The notes: a model not told the origin generated them from the sequence alone. DNA of 6,697 bases from Methanosarcina sp. (GCA_017883485.1 JADGNM010000145.1:1-6697), one strand, 5' to 3'. Counted from the first letter of the stretch, positions 1 to 6,697 are shown. Made by a program: numbers and translations.

Positions 1-205
1 TTGAAACAGAGTGAACAGAATTCTTGTCGACTGCCATACTCACAACAGTACGAAAAATGTCTTCACTTGTAAGAGAACCATTGACCTTGATGGTTACATG
101 GTTTTTGAGAGGTTGTAATACGAAATCAATACATTCCTTTGACTTTAACCCAATTTTAGGACTATATACATGCTTAGATAGTAAAAGAGATATAAGGAGG
201 CATTT
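1..205 (-). pseudogene. N-terminal fragment of a probable IS transposase, running off the left edge
   Basis: Read on the minus strand, 205 to 1 is open and gives a protein-like sequence that includes SKHVYSPKIGLKSKECIDF, then QPLKNHVTIKVNGSLTSED, then a stretch ending VDKNSVHSVS at the window edge. This resembles, from memory, the N-terminal part of DDE transposases common in Methanosarcina genomes; the family assignment is not proven and no catalytic residues are inside the window. The only nearby ATG (203-201) lies in a different frame, reads MPPYISFTI and then stops. The transposase frame itself is closed upstream by a TAA at 208-206. A one-base indel close to the start would join the two. 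A TATA-like TTTATATA lies on the minus strand at 219-212, too close to the ATG for a normal archaeal leader. I saw no terminal inverted repeat. It could be an intact gene with an unusual start, but a frameshifted remnant fits better. Confidence 0.45.
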
Positions 206-336
206 TTACCCTATATAAAGGTATCGAATTGCCTCGATTATGCAGAAATGAAAATTAGCGAAGTACTGGAGTTGTGAATGCTATTCTATATTACGAAAGT
301 TTTGTTTAAGAACACTAAACTATTCCCGAAATAACA
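206..336. other. AT-rich spacer upstream of the transposase fragment
   Basis: No gene is visible on either strand. The stretch would contain the outer end of any insertion sequence belonging to the fragment at 1-205, but I could not identify an inverted repeat or target duplication by eye. It ends immediately before the palindrome at 337. Confidence 0.4.
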
Positions 337-385
337 GCGGACGGCCCTTGCATACCCTACCTTTTAAGGTAGGGTGGCCGTCCGC
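337..385. repeat. Long imperfect palindrome (hairpin element)
   Basis: The left arm GCGGACGGCC (337-346) pairs perfectly with GGCCGTCCGC (376-385). Inside, ACCCTACCTT (354-363) pairs perfectly with AAGGTAGGGT (366-375) around a two-base TT centre. Only CTTGCAT (347-353) on the left side is unpaired, forming a seven-base bulge. This makes a 20-bp stem, with a very GC-rich outer half, inside AT-rich surroundings. It could be a palindromic repeat element, a miniature transposable element end, a hairpin of a structured RNA or a terminator. No long T-run directly follows on either strand, which argues against a simple intrinsic terminator. The pairing is seen directly; the role is unknown. Confidence 0.85.
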
Positions 386-1008
386 AATTTGATTTCTAGT
401 TTCCATTTTTGTGTACTTTTCACGGCAAAATTTGACATATGTCCGGATAGTAATATACAAAGATTTAGCAGTCATGAATTTACAAAGTTATCTATGGTGC
501 TGATTCCAGGTGGCAAAATTTGTCGACTTTTACTGCCAAATTCATGTAAATGGAATTATTTAGAGTCTTTTTAATTTTTTCTGGTTTGGTTCCATTTTCA
601 AGGAACGATGTTTAAGATGCGCATATCAAGGAAAAGATTTACTCCATTGTGTTATCCGTTTCTGGGGTAAAGCCTTCTTTAAGTAAGTCTTTCTTCAAAT
701 TGAAGGGCCTTTTTACACTATCTCGTTTGAAATCGATTTTGCCACTTTGCTATTATCATTCAACTTTGTCAATTCAGCTTTTACCTGTTTGTTTCGTTAA
801 ACTCTTGCATGACTGTGGCTTCATGCCTGTCAATAGTCCAACGGTTCATATACCAGAGAAGGCATTTGATAAGCCATAACTGCCGTATGCACAATGTGCC
901 CTTCAGTTGATACTATTGCGTATCATATTGCTCTGCTGTGGTAGTTGCTCTTTACCATAACAAAGATTTACATTGTTACGCCCGGTCATGCCTGAAATCA
1001 AAACAGGC
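386..1008. other. Intergenic region with no supported gene
   Basis: About 620 nt without a convincing coding sequence. Short open stretches exist on both strands, but none has a recognisable motif, a plausible start with a ribosome binding site, or sustained codon bias. On the minus strand several protein-like scraps occur in different frames, for example VKAELTKLNDNSKVAKSIS and YEVPVLISGMTGRNN, separated by stops. This would fit an old decayed gene, perhaps another insertion-sequence remnant, but I cannot name it. A small hairpin, TGCCTG (989-994) with CAGGCA (1004-1009) around a nine-base loop, sits at the right end just before the promoter-like repeat. Confidence 0.5.
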
Positions 1009-1036
1009 ACTTCATAAATAATACTTCATAAATAAC
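1009..1036 (+). promoter_or_regulatory. Candidate promoter: TATA-like 14-mer duplicated in tandem
   Basis: Two adjacent 14-base units, ACTTCATAAATAAT (1009-1022) and ACTTCATAAATAAC (1023-1036), differ only at the last base. Each contains an A/T-rich core, TTCATAAATAA, resembling an archaeal TATA box. They lie 66-93 nt before the ABCE1 start, which would give a leader of roughly 40-60 nt if transcription begins about 25 nt downstream. The duplication is seen directly; promoter function is inferred. Confidence 0.35.
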
Positions 1037-1101
1037 ATATCTGTTAACAAATCAAAGGGAAAAATAATCTCAAAGAAAAAACGTGATTTTTGGGGACAAT
1101 T

Positions 1102-2868
1102 ATGAGAATAGCTATACTTAATAAAGACAGATGTCAGCCCAGAAGGTGCAGCAAAGAATGCGAAAAGTACTGCCCCAGGGTCAGAACAGGGGATGAAACA
1201 ATTGTTTTTGGGGAGAGCGGAAAGCCCGCCATCTCTGAGGAGCTTTGCGTAGGCTGCGGGATATGCATTAACAAATGCCCCTTTAAAGCCATTATGATTA
1301 TAGGGCTTCCCGAAGCTCTTGAAGAACCCACTCATAGATATGGGTCAAACGGTTTTATCCTCTTCGGGCTGCCTGTACCAAGGGTGGGAAAAGTAACCGG
1401 TATCCTTGGCCCTAACGGAGTAGGAAAGAGTACTTCCGTACAGATACTTTCCGGAGCCCTGATCCCCAACTTCGGACAGGGAAAAGTCGACTGGGATACT
1501 GTGCTTGAACATTATGCCGGCACGGCACTCCATGACTATTTCAAGGCTGTAGTGGATGGAAAAATCCGGGTCTCCCAGAAGCCTCAGTATGTGGACCTGA
1601 TTCCCAAGGCTTTCAAAGGCAAAACCTCCGAACTGCTCGAAAAAACCGATGAGCGAGGAGTCTTAAACGACCTTATCGACTACCTGAATTTAAAAGGCGT
1701 AGTCGATAGAAAAATCGCAGAATTAAGCGGTGGGGAACTGCAGAGGGTAGCGATTGCAGCCTGTGCGGCAAAAGATGCCCAGTTCTATTTCTTTGACGAA
1801 ATCAGCCCTTACCTTGATATCTACCAGAGGATTAATGTTGCCCGCCTGGTTCAGAAGCTCTCAAAAGACAGGGCAGTGCTTGTTGTCGAGCATGACCTGG
1901 CAATCCTGGATATGCTTGCAGACGTGGTACATATTGTCTATGGAGAGCCTGCAGGCTTCGGTGTGGTCACCCTCCTGAAAAGTGTACGTGTAGGAATTAA
2001 CCAGTACCTTAAAGGCTATCTGCCTGAAGAAAACATCAGGATACGGCCTGAAGCCATTAAGTTTGAGGTTCACCCCCCAAGAGAAGAATCACAGATTAAG
2101 GCCATGGTCACATTTAACGGTTTTTTGAAGAAATACGGGGATGGCTTCTGCCTGAAGGCCACTGGCGGAAGCCTTCGAGAAGGAGAGGTGCTGGGGATAG
2201 TAGGCCCTAACGGGATAGGAAAATCAACCTTTGTAAAGGTCCTTGCAGGAGAAATAAAACCTGATGAAGGAGACCCTGGAATCGAAGTCAAAATCTCATA
2301 TAAGCCTCAGTATATAAAAGCCGATACTCTGCTGACTGTACAGGAACTCCTGCGCGGCATTACAAAACGGTTCGGAACAAGCTATTATGAAGTTGAAATT
2401 TCAAATCCCCTCCAGCTTGAAGTCATCTATGACAGCCTGATTACTGACCTGAGCGGCGGAGAACTGCAGAGGGTTGCAATTGCAGCCTGCCTGTCCCAGG
2501 AAGCCGACCTTTATATTCTTGACGAGCCAAGTGCTCACCTGGACGTCGAACAGCGTTCCATGGTCACAAGAGTCCTGAACCGTTTTGCGGAAAACAACCA
2601 GAAGACAGCTCTTGTTGTAGACCACGATATCTACATGATAGATATGCTGAGCCAGCGTCTGATGGTCTTCGAAGGCGAACCAACGATATACGGTGAAGCC
2701 CATGGCCCGTTCAGTATGGAGAACGGGATGAATAAATTCCTGAAAAACCTGGGCATAACCTTCCGTAGAGACGAAGAGACGAGGCGCCCACGCGTTAACA
2801 ACATTGGTTCAAGGCTTGACCGGGAACAGAAGGAAAGCGGAAATTACTATTATTCGGCAAGCGACTGA
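1102..2868 (+). CDS. ABCE1 / Rli1 ribosome-recycling ATPase
   Basis: 588 residues. ABCE1 is a cytosolic twin-ATPase with iron-sulfur clusters that splits ribosomes into subunits after termination, working with aRF1 or aPelota. The N-terminus carries eight cysteines for two 4Fe-4S clusters: C11, C16, C20, C24 and C49, C52, C55, C59. NBD1 has Walker A GPNGVGKS (103-110), signature LSGGELQR (208-215), Walker B with D232-E233 and switch H264. A helix-loop-helix insertion lies around 120-160. NBD2 has Walker A GPNGIGKS (368-375), LSGGELQR (450-457), D474-E475 and H508. KPQY elements precede each half's signature (160-163, 401-404). The end, QKESGNYYYSASD, matches the family. ATG at 1102 is chosen because ABCE1 proteins begin MRIA/V directly; a TTG at 1090 would only add MGTI. 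GTGAT (1083-1087) is a weak Shine-Dalgarno candidate. After Walker B1 the D-loop reads DEISPYLD rather than the usual DEPSSYLD. hel308 follows 49 nt downstream. Identification is near certain. Confidence 0.97.
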   Translation: MRIAILNKDRCQPRRCSKECEKYCPRVRTGDETIVFGESGKPAISEELCVGCGICINKCPFKAIMIIGLPEALEEPTHRYGSNGFILFGLPVPRVGKVTGILGPNGVGKSTSVQILSGALIPNFGQGKVDWDTVLEHYAGTALHDYFKAVVDGKIRVSQKPQYVDLIPKAFKGKTSELLEKTDERGVLNDLIDYLNLKGVVDRKIAELSGGELQRVAIAACAAKDAQFYFFDEISPYLDIYQRINVARLVQKLSKDRAVLVVEHDLAILDMLADVVHIVYGEPAGFGVVTLLKSVRVGINQYLKGYLPEENIRIRPEAIKFEVHPPREESQIKAMVTFNGFLKKYGDGFCLKATGGSLREGEVLGIVGPNGIGKSTFVKVLAGEIKPDEGDPGIEVKISYKPQYIKADTLLTVQELLRGITKRFGTSYYEVEISNPLQLEVIYDSLITDLSGGELQRVAIAACLSQEADLYILDEPSAHLDVEQRSMVTRVLNRFAENNQKTALVVDHDIYMIDMLSQRLMVFEGEPTIYGEAHGPFSMENGMNKFLKNLGITFRRDEETRRPRVNNIGSRLDREQKESGNYYYSASD

Positions 2869-2917
2869 AGATTTTTGAAAATAGCTTTTTATCTTATGCG
2901 TGAGTTTCTGGTTTTCA
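2869..2917 (+). promoter_or_regulatory. Short spacer between ABCE1 and hel308
   Basis: The 49-nt gap contains a T-rich stretch, CTTTTTATCTTA (2884-2895), that could serve as a weak TATA-like element or partial terminator. GTGAG (2900-2904) is a poor Shine-Dalgarno match for the downstream ATG. The short spacing favours co-transcription, but an internal promoter cannot be excluded. Confidence 0.25.
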
Positions 2918-5107
2918 ATGATGATAGAAAGTCTCGATCTGCCCGATGAAGTAAAAAGTTTTTATCTTGACTCCGGGATTCTGGAACTTTATCCCCCCCA
3001 GGCTGAAGCAGTTGAAAAAGGGCTGCTTGAAGGAAAAAATCTGCTTGCTGCAATCCCGACCGCCTCAGGAAAAACTCTGCTTGCCGAGCTTGCAATGTTG
3101 AAATCTATCCGGGAAGGAGGAAAGGCTCTCTACATCGTGCCCCTCAGGGCTCTTGCCTCTGAAAAGTTCAGCAGGTTTCGGGAGTTTTCCGAACTTGGGA
3201 TCAGGGTAGGGATTTCGACAGGGGATTACGACCTCAATGACGAGGGACTCGGGATAAATGATATAATTGTAGCCACATCAGAAAAAACCGATTCCCTGCT
3301 CAGGAACGGGACTGCCTGGATGCAGGAAATCTCAGTTGTTGTGGCAGATGAGATACATCTCATCGATTCTGCGGAGAGGGGACCTACTCTTGAGATAACT
3401 CTTGCAAAGCTTCGGAAAATGAATCCGTCCTGCCAGATCCTGGCACTCTCTGCAACGGTTGGAAATGCCGACGAGCTTGCAGCCTGGCTGGACGCCGAAC
3501 TTGTAGTTAGTGAATGGAGGCCTACCGAACTTCTGGAAGGAGTATTGTTTAATAGGACTTTTTATTGCAAGGATAAAGAAAAACCTGTTGCGCAGTCCAC
3601 AAAAGATGAAGCCGTAAACCTTGCGCTGGATACCCTCAGGGAAGGGGGGCAGTGCCTTGTTTTCGAGAGCAGCAGGAAAAACTGCATGGCTTTTGCCAAG
3701 AAAGCAGCTTCAACTGTTAAAAAGACCCTGTTAGCCGAAGATAATGAAGCCCTTGCCGGGATAGCAGACGAAGTCCTCGAAAACAGTGAAACTGATATCG
3801 CAACAGTTCTTGCATCCTGCATCCGTTCAGGGACAGCTTTTCACCATGCAGGCCTTACTACACCTTTAAGAGAGCTTGTGGAAGACGGGTTCAGGAAGGG
3901 AAGAATCAGACTGATTTCAAGTACTCCCACCCTCGCAGCCGGGCTCAACCTGCCTGCAAGAAGAGTAATTATCAGAAGCTACCGGCGTTATTCCTCTGAA
4001 GAAGGAATGCAGCCTATCCCCGTACTCGAGTACAAGCAGATGGCAGGCAGGGCAGGAAGGCCAAGGCTTGACCCCTATGGGGAAGCTGTGCTCCTTGCCA
4101 GATCATATGAAGAGTTTGTTTTCCTTTTTGAGAATTATATAGAAGCCGAGGCCGAAGATATCTGGTCTAAGCTCGGAACCGAAAACGCCCTCAGGACTCA
4201 TGTACTCTCTACAATCTCCAACGGTTTTGCACGAACAAAGGAAGAGCTTATGGATTTTCTGGAGGCAACATTTTTCGCTTTCCAGTACTCAAACTTTGGA
4301 CTTTCTACAGTTGTTGAAGAATGCCTTGGCTTTTTGCGGCAAGAAGGAATGCTTGAGAACACAGATACCCTTCTCTCTACGAGTTTTGGAAAGCTTGTCT
4401 CGAGACTATATATAGATCCTCTGTCTGCCGCCCTCATTGTAAAGGGCCTGAGAGAAGCAAAAACCCTAACCGAGCTTACCCTTCTACACCTTATCTGCAG
4501 CACCCCTGACATGCGCCTGCTCTATATGAGAAGGGAGGACTATCAGGAAGTAAATGATTATGTAATGACACATGCAGGCGAGTTCGTAAAGATCCCAAGC
4601 CCCTTCAATATTGCAGAATACGAATGGTTTCTGGGTGAAGTGAAAACCTCTCTTCTGCTCATGGAATGGATCCGTGAAAAGCCTGAAAACGAGCTTTGTT
4701 CGAATTTCGGCATAGGGGAAGGCGATATACATGCAATCGCAGATATTTCCGAGTGGATCATGCACGTGACCTCACAGTTTGCCCGCTTACTTGACCTCAA
4801 AGGAGGAAAAGAAGCTTCGGAACTTGAAAAGAGGATCCATTACGGAGCAGGTCCGGAATTAACGGAGTTGCTCGATATCAGAAGCATAGGGCGCGTGAGA
4901 GCAAGGAAACTTTACGAAGCAGGCTTCAGGTCAACAGCTGACCTTGCAGTTGCCGCTCCGGAAAAAGTGGCTGCTCTCCTAGGGCCGAAGATATCGGAAA
5001 GATTATTTAAGCAGATAGGAATAAGGGAGGCAGTCCCTGAAGCTGTAGAAGCTGAGTCCCTTGAAAAAGACTCCTATATGGGACAAAGGACAATCAACGA
5101 TTATTGA
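2918..5107 (+). CDS. hel308: Hel308 (Hjm-type) superfamily 2 DNA helicase
   Basis: 729 residues, the usual length. Hel308 is a 3'-5' ATP-dependent helicase that remodels stalled forks and branched DNA in archaea, with Holliday-junction and PCNA links reported for the family. Motifs in order: Q-motif-like YPPQAEA (25-31), Walker A PTASGKT (47-53), Ia PLRALASEK (75-83), DEIH box (144-147), SAT motif III (178-180), IV around [10 protein letters not shown] (247-256), [16 protein letters not shown] (335-349), [10 protein letters not shown] (374-381). The winged-helix and ratchet region spans roughly 415-640. A helix-hairpin-helix lies around [17 protein letters not shown] (654-670). The last seven residues, QRTINDY, resemble a PCNA-interacting box. 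ATG 2918 (MMIESLDLP) is preferred because remembered Methanosarcina homologues start MKIESLDLP. A GTG at 2900 would add six residues, and ATG 2921 is also possible. It ends at TGA, convergent with the surface-protein gene. Nothing appears truncated. Confidence 0.97.
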   Translation: MMIESLDLPDEVKSFYLDSGILELYPPQAEAVEKGLLEGKNLLAAIPTASGKTLLAELAMLKSIREGGKALYIVPLRALASEKFSRFREFSELGIRVGISTGDYDLNDEGLGINDIIVATSEKTDSLLRNGTAWMQEISVVVADEIHLIDSAERGPTLEITLAKLRKMNPSCQILALSATVGNADELAAWLDAELVVSEWRPTELLEGVLFNRTFYCKDKEKPVAQSTKDEAVNLALDTLREGGQCLVFESSRKNCMAFAKKAASTVKKTLLAEDNEALAGIADEVLENSETDIATVLASCIRSGTAFHHAGLTTPLRELVEDGFRKGRIRLISSTPTLAAGLNLPARRVIIRSYRRYSSEEGMQPIPVLEYKQMAGRAGRPRLDPYGEAVLLARSYEEFVFLFENYIEAEAEDIWSKLGTENALRTHVLSTISNGFARTKEELMDFLEATFFAFQYSNFGLSTVVEECLGFLRQEGMLENTDTLLSTSFGKLVSRLYIDPLSAALIVKGLREAKTLTELTLLHLICSTPDMRLLYMRREDYQEVNDYVMTHAGEFVKIPSPFNIAEYEWFLGEVKTSLLLMEWIREKPENELCSNFGIGEGDIHAIADISEWIMHVTSQFARLLDLKGGKEASELEKRIHYGAGPELTELLDIRSIGRVRARKLYEAGFRSTADLAVAAPEKVAALLGPKISERLFKQIGIREAVPEAVEAESLEKDSYMGQRTINDY

Positions 5108-5110
5108 CTC

Positions 5111-5142
5111 TACTTGCTTTTTGCCTTTGCGAAATAGCGAAG
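5111..5142 (+). terminator. Candidate terminator after hel308
   Basis: A pyrimidine/T-rich stretch (5111-5128) starts four bases after the hel308 stop and overlaps a weak hairpin, CTTTGC (5125-5130) with GCGAAG (5137-5142), which includes one G-T pair. Archaeal termination relies mainly on T-rich non-template DNA, so the T-rich part is the better argument. A second plus-strand T-run lies at 5333-5338. Confidence 0.3.
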
Positions 5143-5220
5143 ACCAGAGTAAGTACTTTCATTTGTTTGTGTCTGTTATGTGAAGAAGTTCATGTTATAC
5201 CGGAAGGCCTATCATTTTGG

Positions 5221-5284
5221 TTCAAGTATAATAGTCCAATTTCCGATGCTGCTTCAAGTATATTAGTTCGATTTCCGATGCTGC
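5221..5284. repeat. Tandem duplication of a 32-bp unit
   Basis: Two abutting 32-bp copies (5221-5252 and 5253-5284) begin TTCAAGTATA and end ATTTCCGATGCTGC. They differ at three positions (11, 16 and 18 of the unit). The array lies in the gap between two convergent genes. No coding potential is apparent. Its role is unknown; it may be a slippage product or a remnant of a larger intergenic repeat. Confidence 0.85.
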
Positions 5285-5315
5285 TAAACATAAATTAAGC
5301 ACCTGTATTCAGGCT

Positions 5316-5327
5316 AAAGAAAAAAAG
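5316..5327 (-). terminator. Candidate T-tract terminator of the surface-protein gene
   Basis: On the minus strand, 10-21 nt beyond the TAA stop of the surface-protein gene, the sequence reads CTTTTTTTCTTT, an oligo-T tract typical of archaeal termination. No strong hairpin precedes it. Confidence 0.35.
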
Positions 5328-5336
5328 GTAAGTTTT

Positions 5337-6697
5337 TTAGATCTTTTTCTTGACTACTAAGTATCCTACAAGGATCAGGAATACGGGCAGACAGATTGCC
5401 ATAAATATTTTAGATGCTCCCCTCGCTGCATGTGCTGTACTATTATCTGCACTTCCATTTAGGGCTTTATTTCCAGCAATTGCTAAGTTTCCTATAGTAT
5501 CCTGCAATTTTGCTCCGACTTCAGTTGCATTTTCACCGACTACTTCCGTATATTCAGTTATTGCAAAGAAGGAAAAGCCAGGATTTATGGATTTAAAATA
5601 TGAATAATTATTATCTTCTCCGACCTTTTCGGTAGGTAACGGTTCCCAACTTTTATTATACCACTGGAGGTTTACAAGGGATTCGTTGACACTGTTGTTG
5701 TTAATCCATGTTTTTTCAACTTTGAACCCTATTAATCCATTTTTAAGGGATGGAGAAAGCCCTCCTCCTTTTTCTCCTACCCAGATATTTAGAAATTTAT
5801 ATGTTTTTCCGAAAGGACTTTCCGGGACAAATGTAGACTTGCTTTTGAGTTCTTCTACAGTTGTTGTTGTCTTCAGAAACGTTCTTAATGCATCATATTC
5901 GATATACATGATGCAAGTACTGTTATACAGGAAATCATATTCTAGATGGTTACCACTTATAACATTTCTGGTGGCAAGCTCCTTGGAAGCGACATTGCTG
6001 GCTGGCTCTCTGGAAAAACTGTTTCCCATAACGCTGGAACCGGAAATAGAACTCTTGCCCCCCATTTTTTCTCCAGTACTTGAATTCACAGTACTTGAAT
6101 TTATATTGCTGGAATTCACATTGTTGAAATTTACATAACTAGAATTTGCATTACTAGAATTCTCGTTACCAGAATTCATACTGCTAGAATTCTCAGTGTT
6201 CGAATTCTCTGTGTTCGAATTCTCAGTGTTCGAATTTATGTTAGTTGAATCTAGAATAGTTGGGTTTCTAGTATCTGTATTTCCAGTGCTTGTTTTTCCA
6301 TTATTTGAATTTTTAGCTTTCGAATTTTTAGCTTTCGAGTTTTTAGCTTTCGAGTTTTTAGCATCCGAGTTTTTAGCATCCGAGTTTTTAGCATCCGAGT
6401 TTTTAGCATCCGAGTTTTTAGCATCCGATTTTTTAGCATCCGAGTTTTTATCATCCGAGTTTTTAGCATCCGAGTTTTTAGCATCCGAGTTTTTTGCATC
6501 CGAGTTTTTTGCATCCGAGTTTTTTGCATTTGAATTTTCGGTATTTATTTTCTAATCATTTGAATTTACATCATCTGAATTTGCATCATCTGAATTTACA
6601 TCATCTGAATTTACATCATCTGAATTTACATCATCTGAATTTACATCATCTGAATTTACATCATTTGAATTTTCATCATTTGAATTTTCATCATTTA
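5337..6697 (-). CDS. Repeat-rich PGF-pre-PGF surface protein, 5' end outside the window, in-frame TAG
   Basis: One minus-strand frame runs from the window edge (first full codon at 6695) to TAA at 5339-5337, interrupted only by TAG at 6554-6552. Parts in order: five-residue Asn-Ser repeats (6695-6072); a short linker; a PGF-pre-PGF domain (about 5945-5553) with MYIEYDAL, KSKSTFVPESPFGKTYKFLN, GFKVEKTWI and NPGFSFFAITEY; an Ala/Gly/Asn-rich stalk with NAT, NGS and NST sequons; and a membrane helix (about 5408-5352) ending KKKI. This predicts an exported protein with its domain outside the cell and a C-terminal anchor. The ligand is unknown; adhesion or envelope function is only inferred. The first ATG after the TAG is 6179 (MNSGNENSS, 280 residues). 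It sits inside the repeats and has no Shine-Dalgarno sequence or signal peptide, so it is probably not the true start. Either UAG is decoded, for example as pyrrolysine, or the gene is disrupted. It converges on hel308. Confidence 0.75.
6072..6697 (-). repeat. 15-bp coding minisatellite encoding Asn-Ser pentapeptides
   Basis: Exactly 32 in-phase 15-bp units lie between the TAG and position 6072, and about 9.5 more lie between the TAG and the window edge. The consensus peptide unit is N-S-x-x-x. From the upstream side there are acidic units (NSNDE, NSNDV, NSDDV four times, NSDDA, NSDDV); then KINTE and NSNAK; then eleven NSDAK-type units, including one NSDDK and one KSDAK; then three NSKAK; then divergent units (NSNNG, KTSTG, NTDTR, NPTIL, DSTNI); then three NSNTE; and finally NSSxx-type units rich in N-S-S sequons (NSSSM, NSSNA, NSSYV, NSSNI, NSSTV, NSSTG). 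Several central units (6357-6416, 6432-6446, 6462-6491) are identical at the DNA level, which indicates recent expansion. Because units are 15 bp, copy-number change keeps the frame. Confidence 0.92.
6552..6554 (-). other. In-frame TAG (amber) codon inside the surface-protein repeat array
   Basis: The minus-strand codons read AAT TCA AAT GAT TAG AAA ATA AAT ACC GAA. TAG takes the fifth position of a pentapeptide (NSND-TAG), and the following unit, KINTE, is a degenerate NSNTE, so the 15-bp phase is unbroken. It is a candidate pyrrolysine codon if the organism is a Methanosarcina; otherwise it is a nonsense mutation. The other three stops visible in the window are TGA, TGA and TAA. Confidence 0.6.

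Noticed and set aside
424..522. Direct repeat GGCAAAATTTG at 424-434 and 512-522
   Set aside because: Eleven bases of low-complexity sequence in AT-rich DNA. It can arise by chance and no surrounding structure supports a function.
374..574. Plus-strand open frame of 66 codons starting inside the palindrome
   Set aside because: The start codon lies in the palindrome arm, there is no Shine-Dalgarno sequence, and no family similarity is visible.
649..879. Plus-strand open frame of 76 codons in the left intergenic region
   Set aside because: It has no ribosome binding site or recognisable motif, its composition is biased, and protein-like scraps occur on the opposite strand. It is more likely chance in decayed DNA.
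1090..1101. TTG start four codons upstream for ABCE1
   Set aside because: Family members begin at MRIA/V, and ATG 1102 gives exactly that N-terminus.
2900..2917. GTG start six codons upstream for hel308
   Set aside because: The added residues do not match remembered homologues, which start with M-x-IESLDLP. The ATG at 2918 fits.
6080..6240. Cluster of GAATTC sites
   Set aside because: These follow from the Asn-Ser codon pattern (GAG AAT TCx, GTG AAT TCx) of the repeat and need no separate explanation.
6251..6529. Minus-strand open frame giving repeated MQKTR/MLKTR units
   Set aside because: It is the one-base-shifted reading of the same 15-bp minisatellite. The NSDAK frame continues into a recognisable PGF-pre-PGF domain, while this one leads nowhere.
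6196..6555. Plus-strand open frame with repeated FLASE pentads, resembling a hydrophobic repeat protein
   Set aside because: It is the antisense shadow of the Asn-Ser repeat. Any 15-bp repeat without stops stays open in several frames, and there is no domain, start signal or downstream continuation.
6072..6697. Possible CRISPR-like array
   Set aside because: The 15-bp units abut with no unique spacers, and the period matches codons of a real reading frame.

Overview
The window looks like archaeal chromosome from a methanogen of the Methanosarcina type. The evidence is an archaeal ABCE1 (Rli1) protein, an archaeal Hel308 helicase whose sequence closely matches what I remember of Methanosarcina Hel308, and a PGF-pre-PGF cell-surface protein, a domain that is abundant in Methanosarcinales. 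The genus is an inference; no rRNA or other marker is present.

Layout. Positions 1-205 (minus strand) hold the N-terminal end of a probable insertion-sequence transposase that runs off the left edge and appears frameshifted near its start. Positions 206-1101 hold no gene I can support. This stretch contains one striking long imperfect palindrome (337-385), AT-rich possibly decayed DNA, and a duplicated TATA-like 14-mer just before the next gene. Positions 1102-2868 (plus) encode ABCE1, the ribosome-splitting ATPase. After 49 nt, 2918-5107 (plus) encodes Hel308, a superfamily 2 DNA helicase for stalled forks, with a PCNA-binding-like C-terminal tail. The spacing suggests co-transcription, although the two proteins act in different processes. 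The 229-nt convergent gap 5108-5336 holds T-rich terminator candidates and a 32-bp tandem duplication.

From 5337 to the right edge (minus strand) a single reading frame encodes a surface protein. It has a long run of five-residue Asn-Ser repeats encoded by 15-bp units, then a PGF-pre-PGF domain, then a C-terminal membrane anchor. Its 5' end lies outside the window. One in-frame TAG codon (6552-6554) interrupts the repeat array without disturbing its 15-bp phase. In an organism that decodes UAG as pyrrolysine this may be read through; otherwise the gene is broken. This is the most interesting observation here.

I do not see a new multi-gene system. ABCE1 and Hel308 are housekeeping genes. The novelty, if any, lies in the repeat-rich surface gene with its amber codon and in the palindrome at 337-385.
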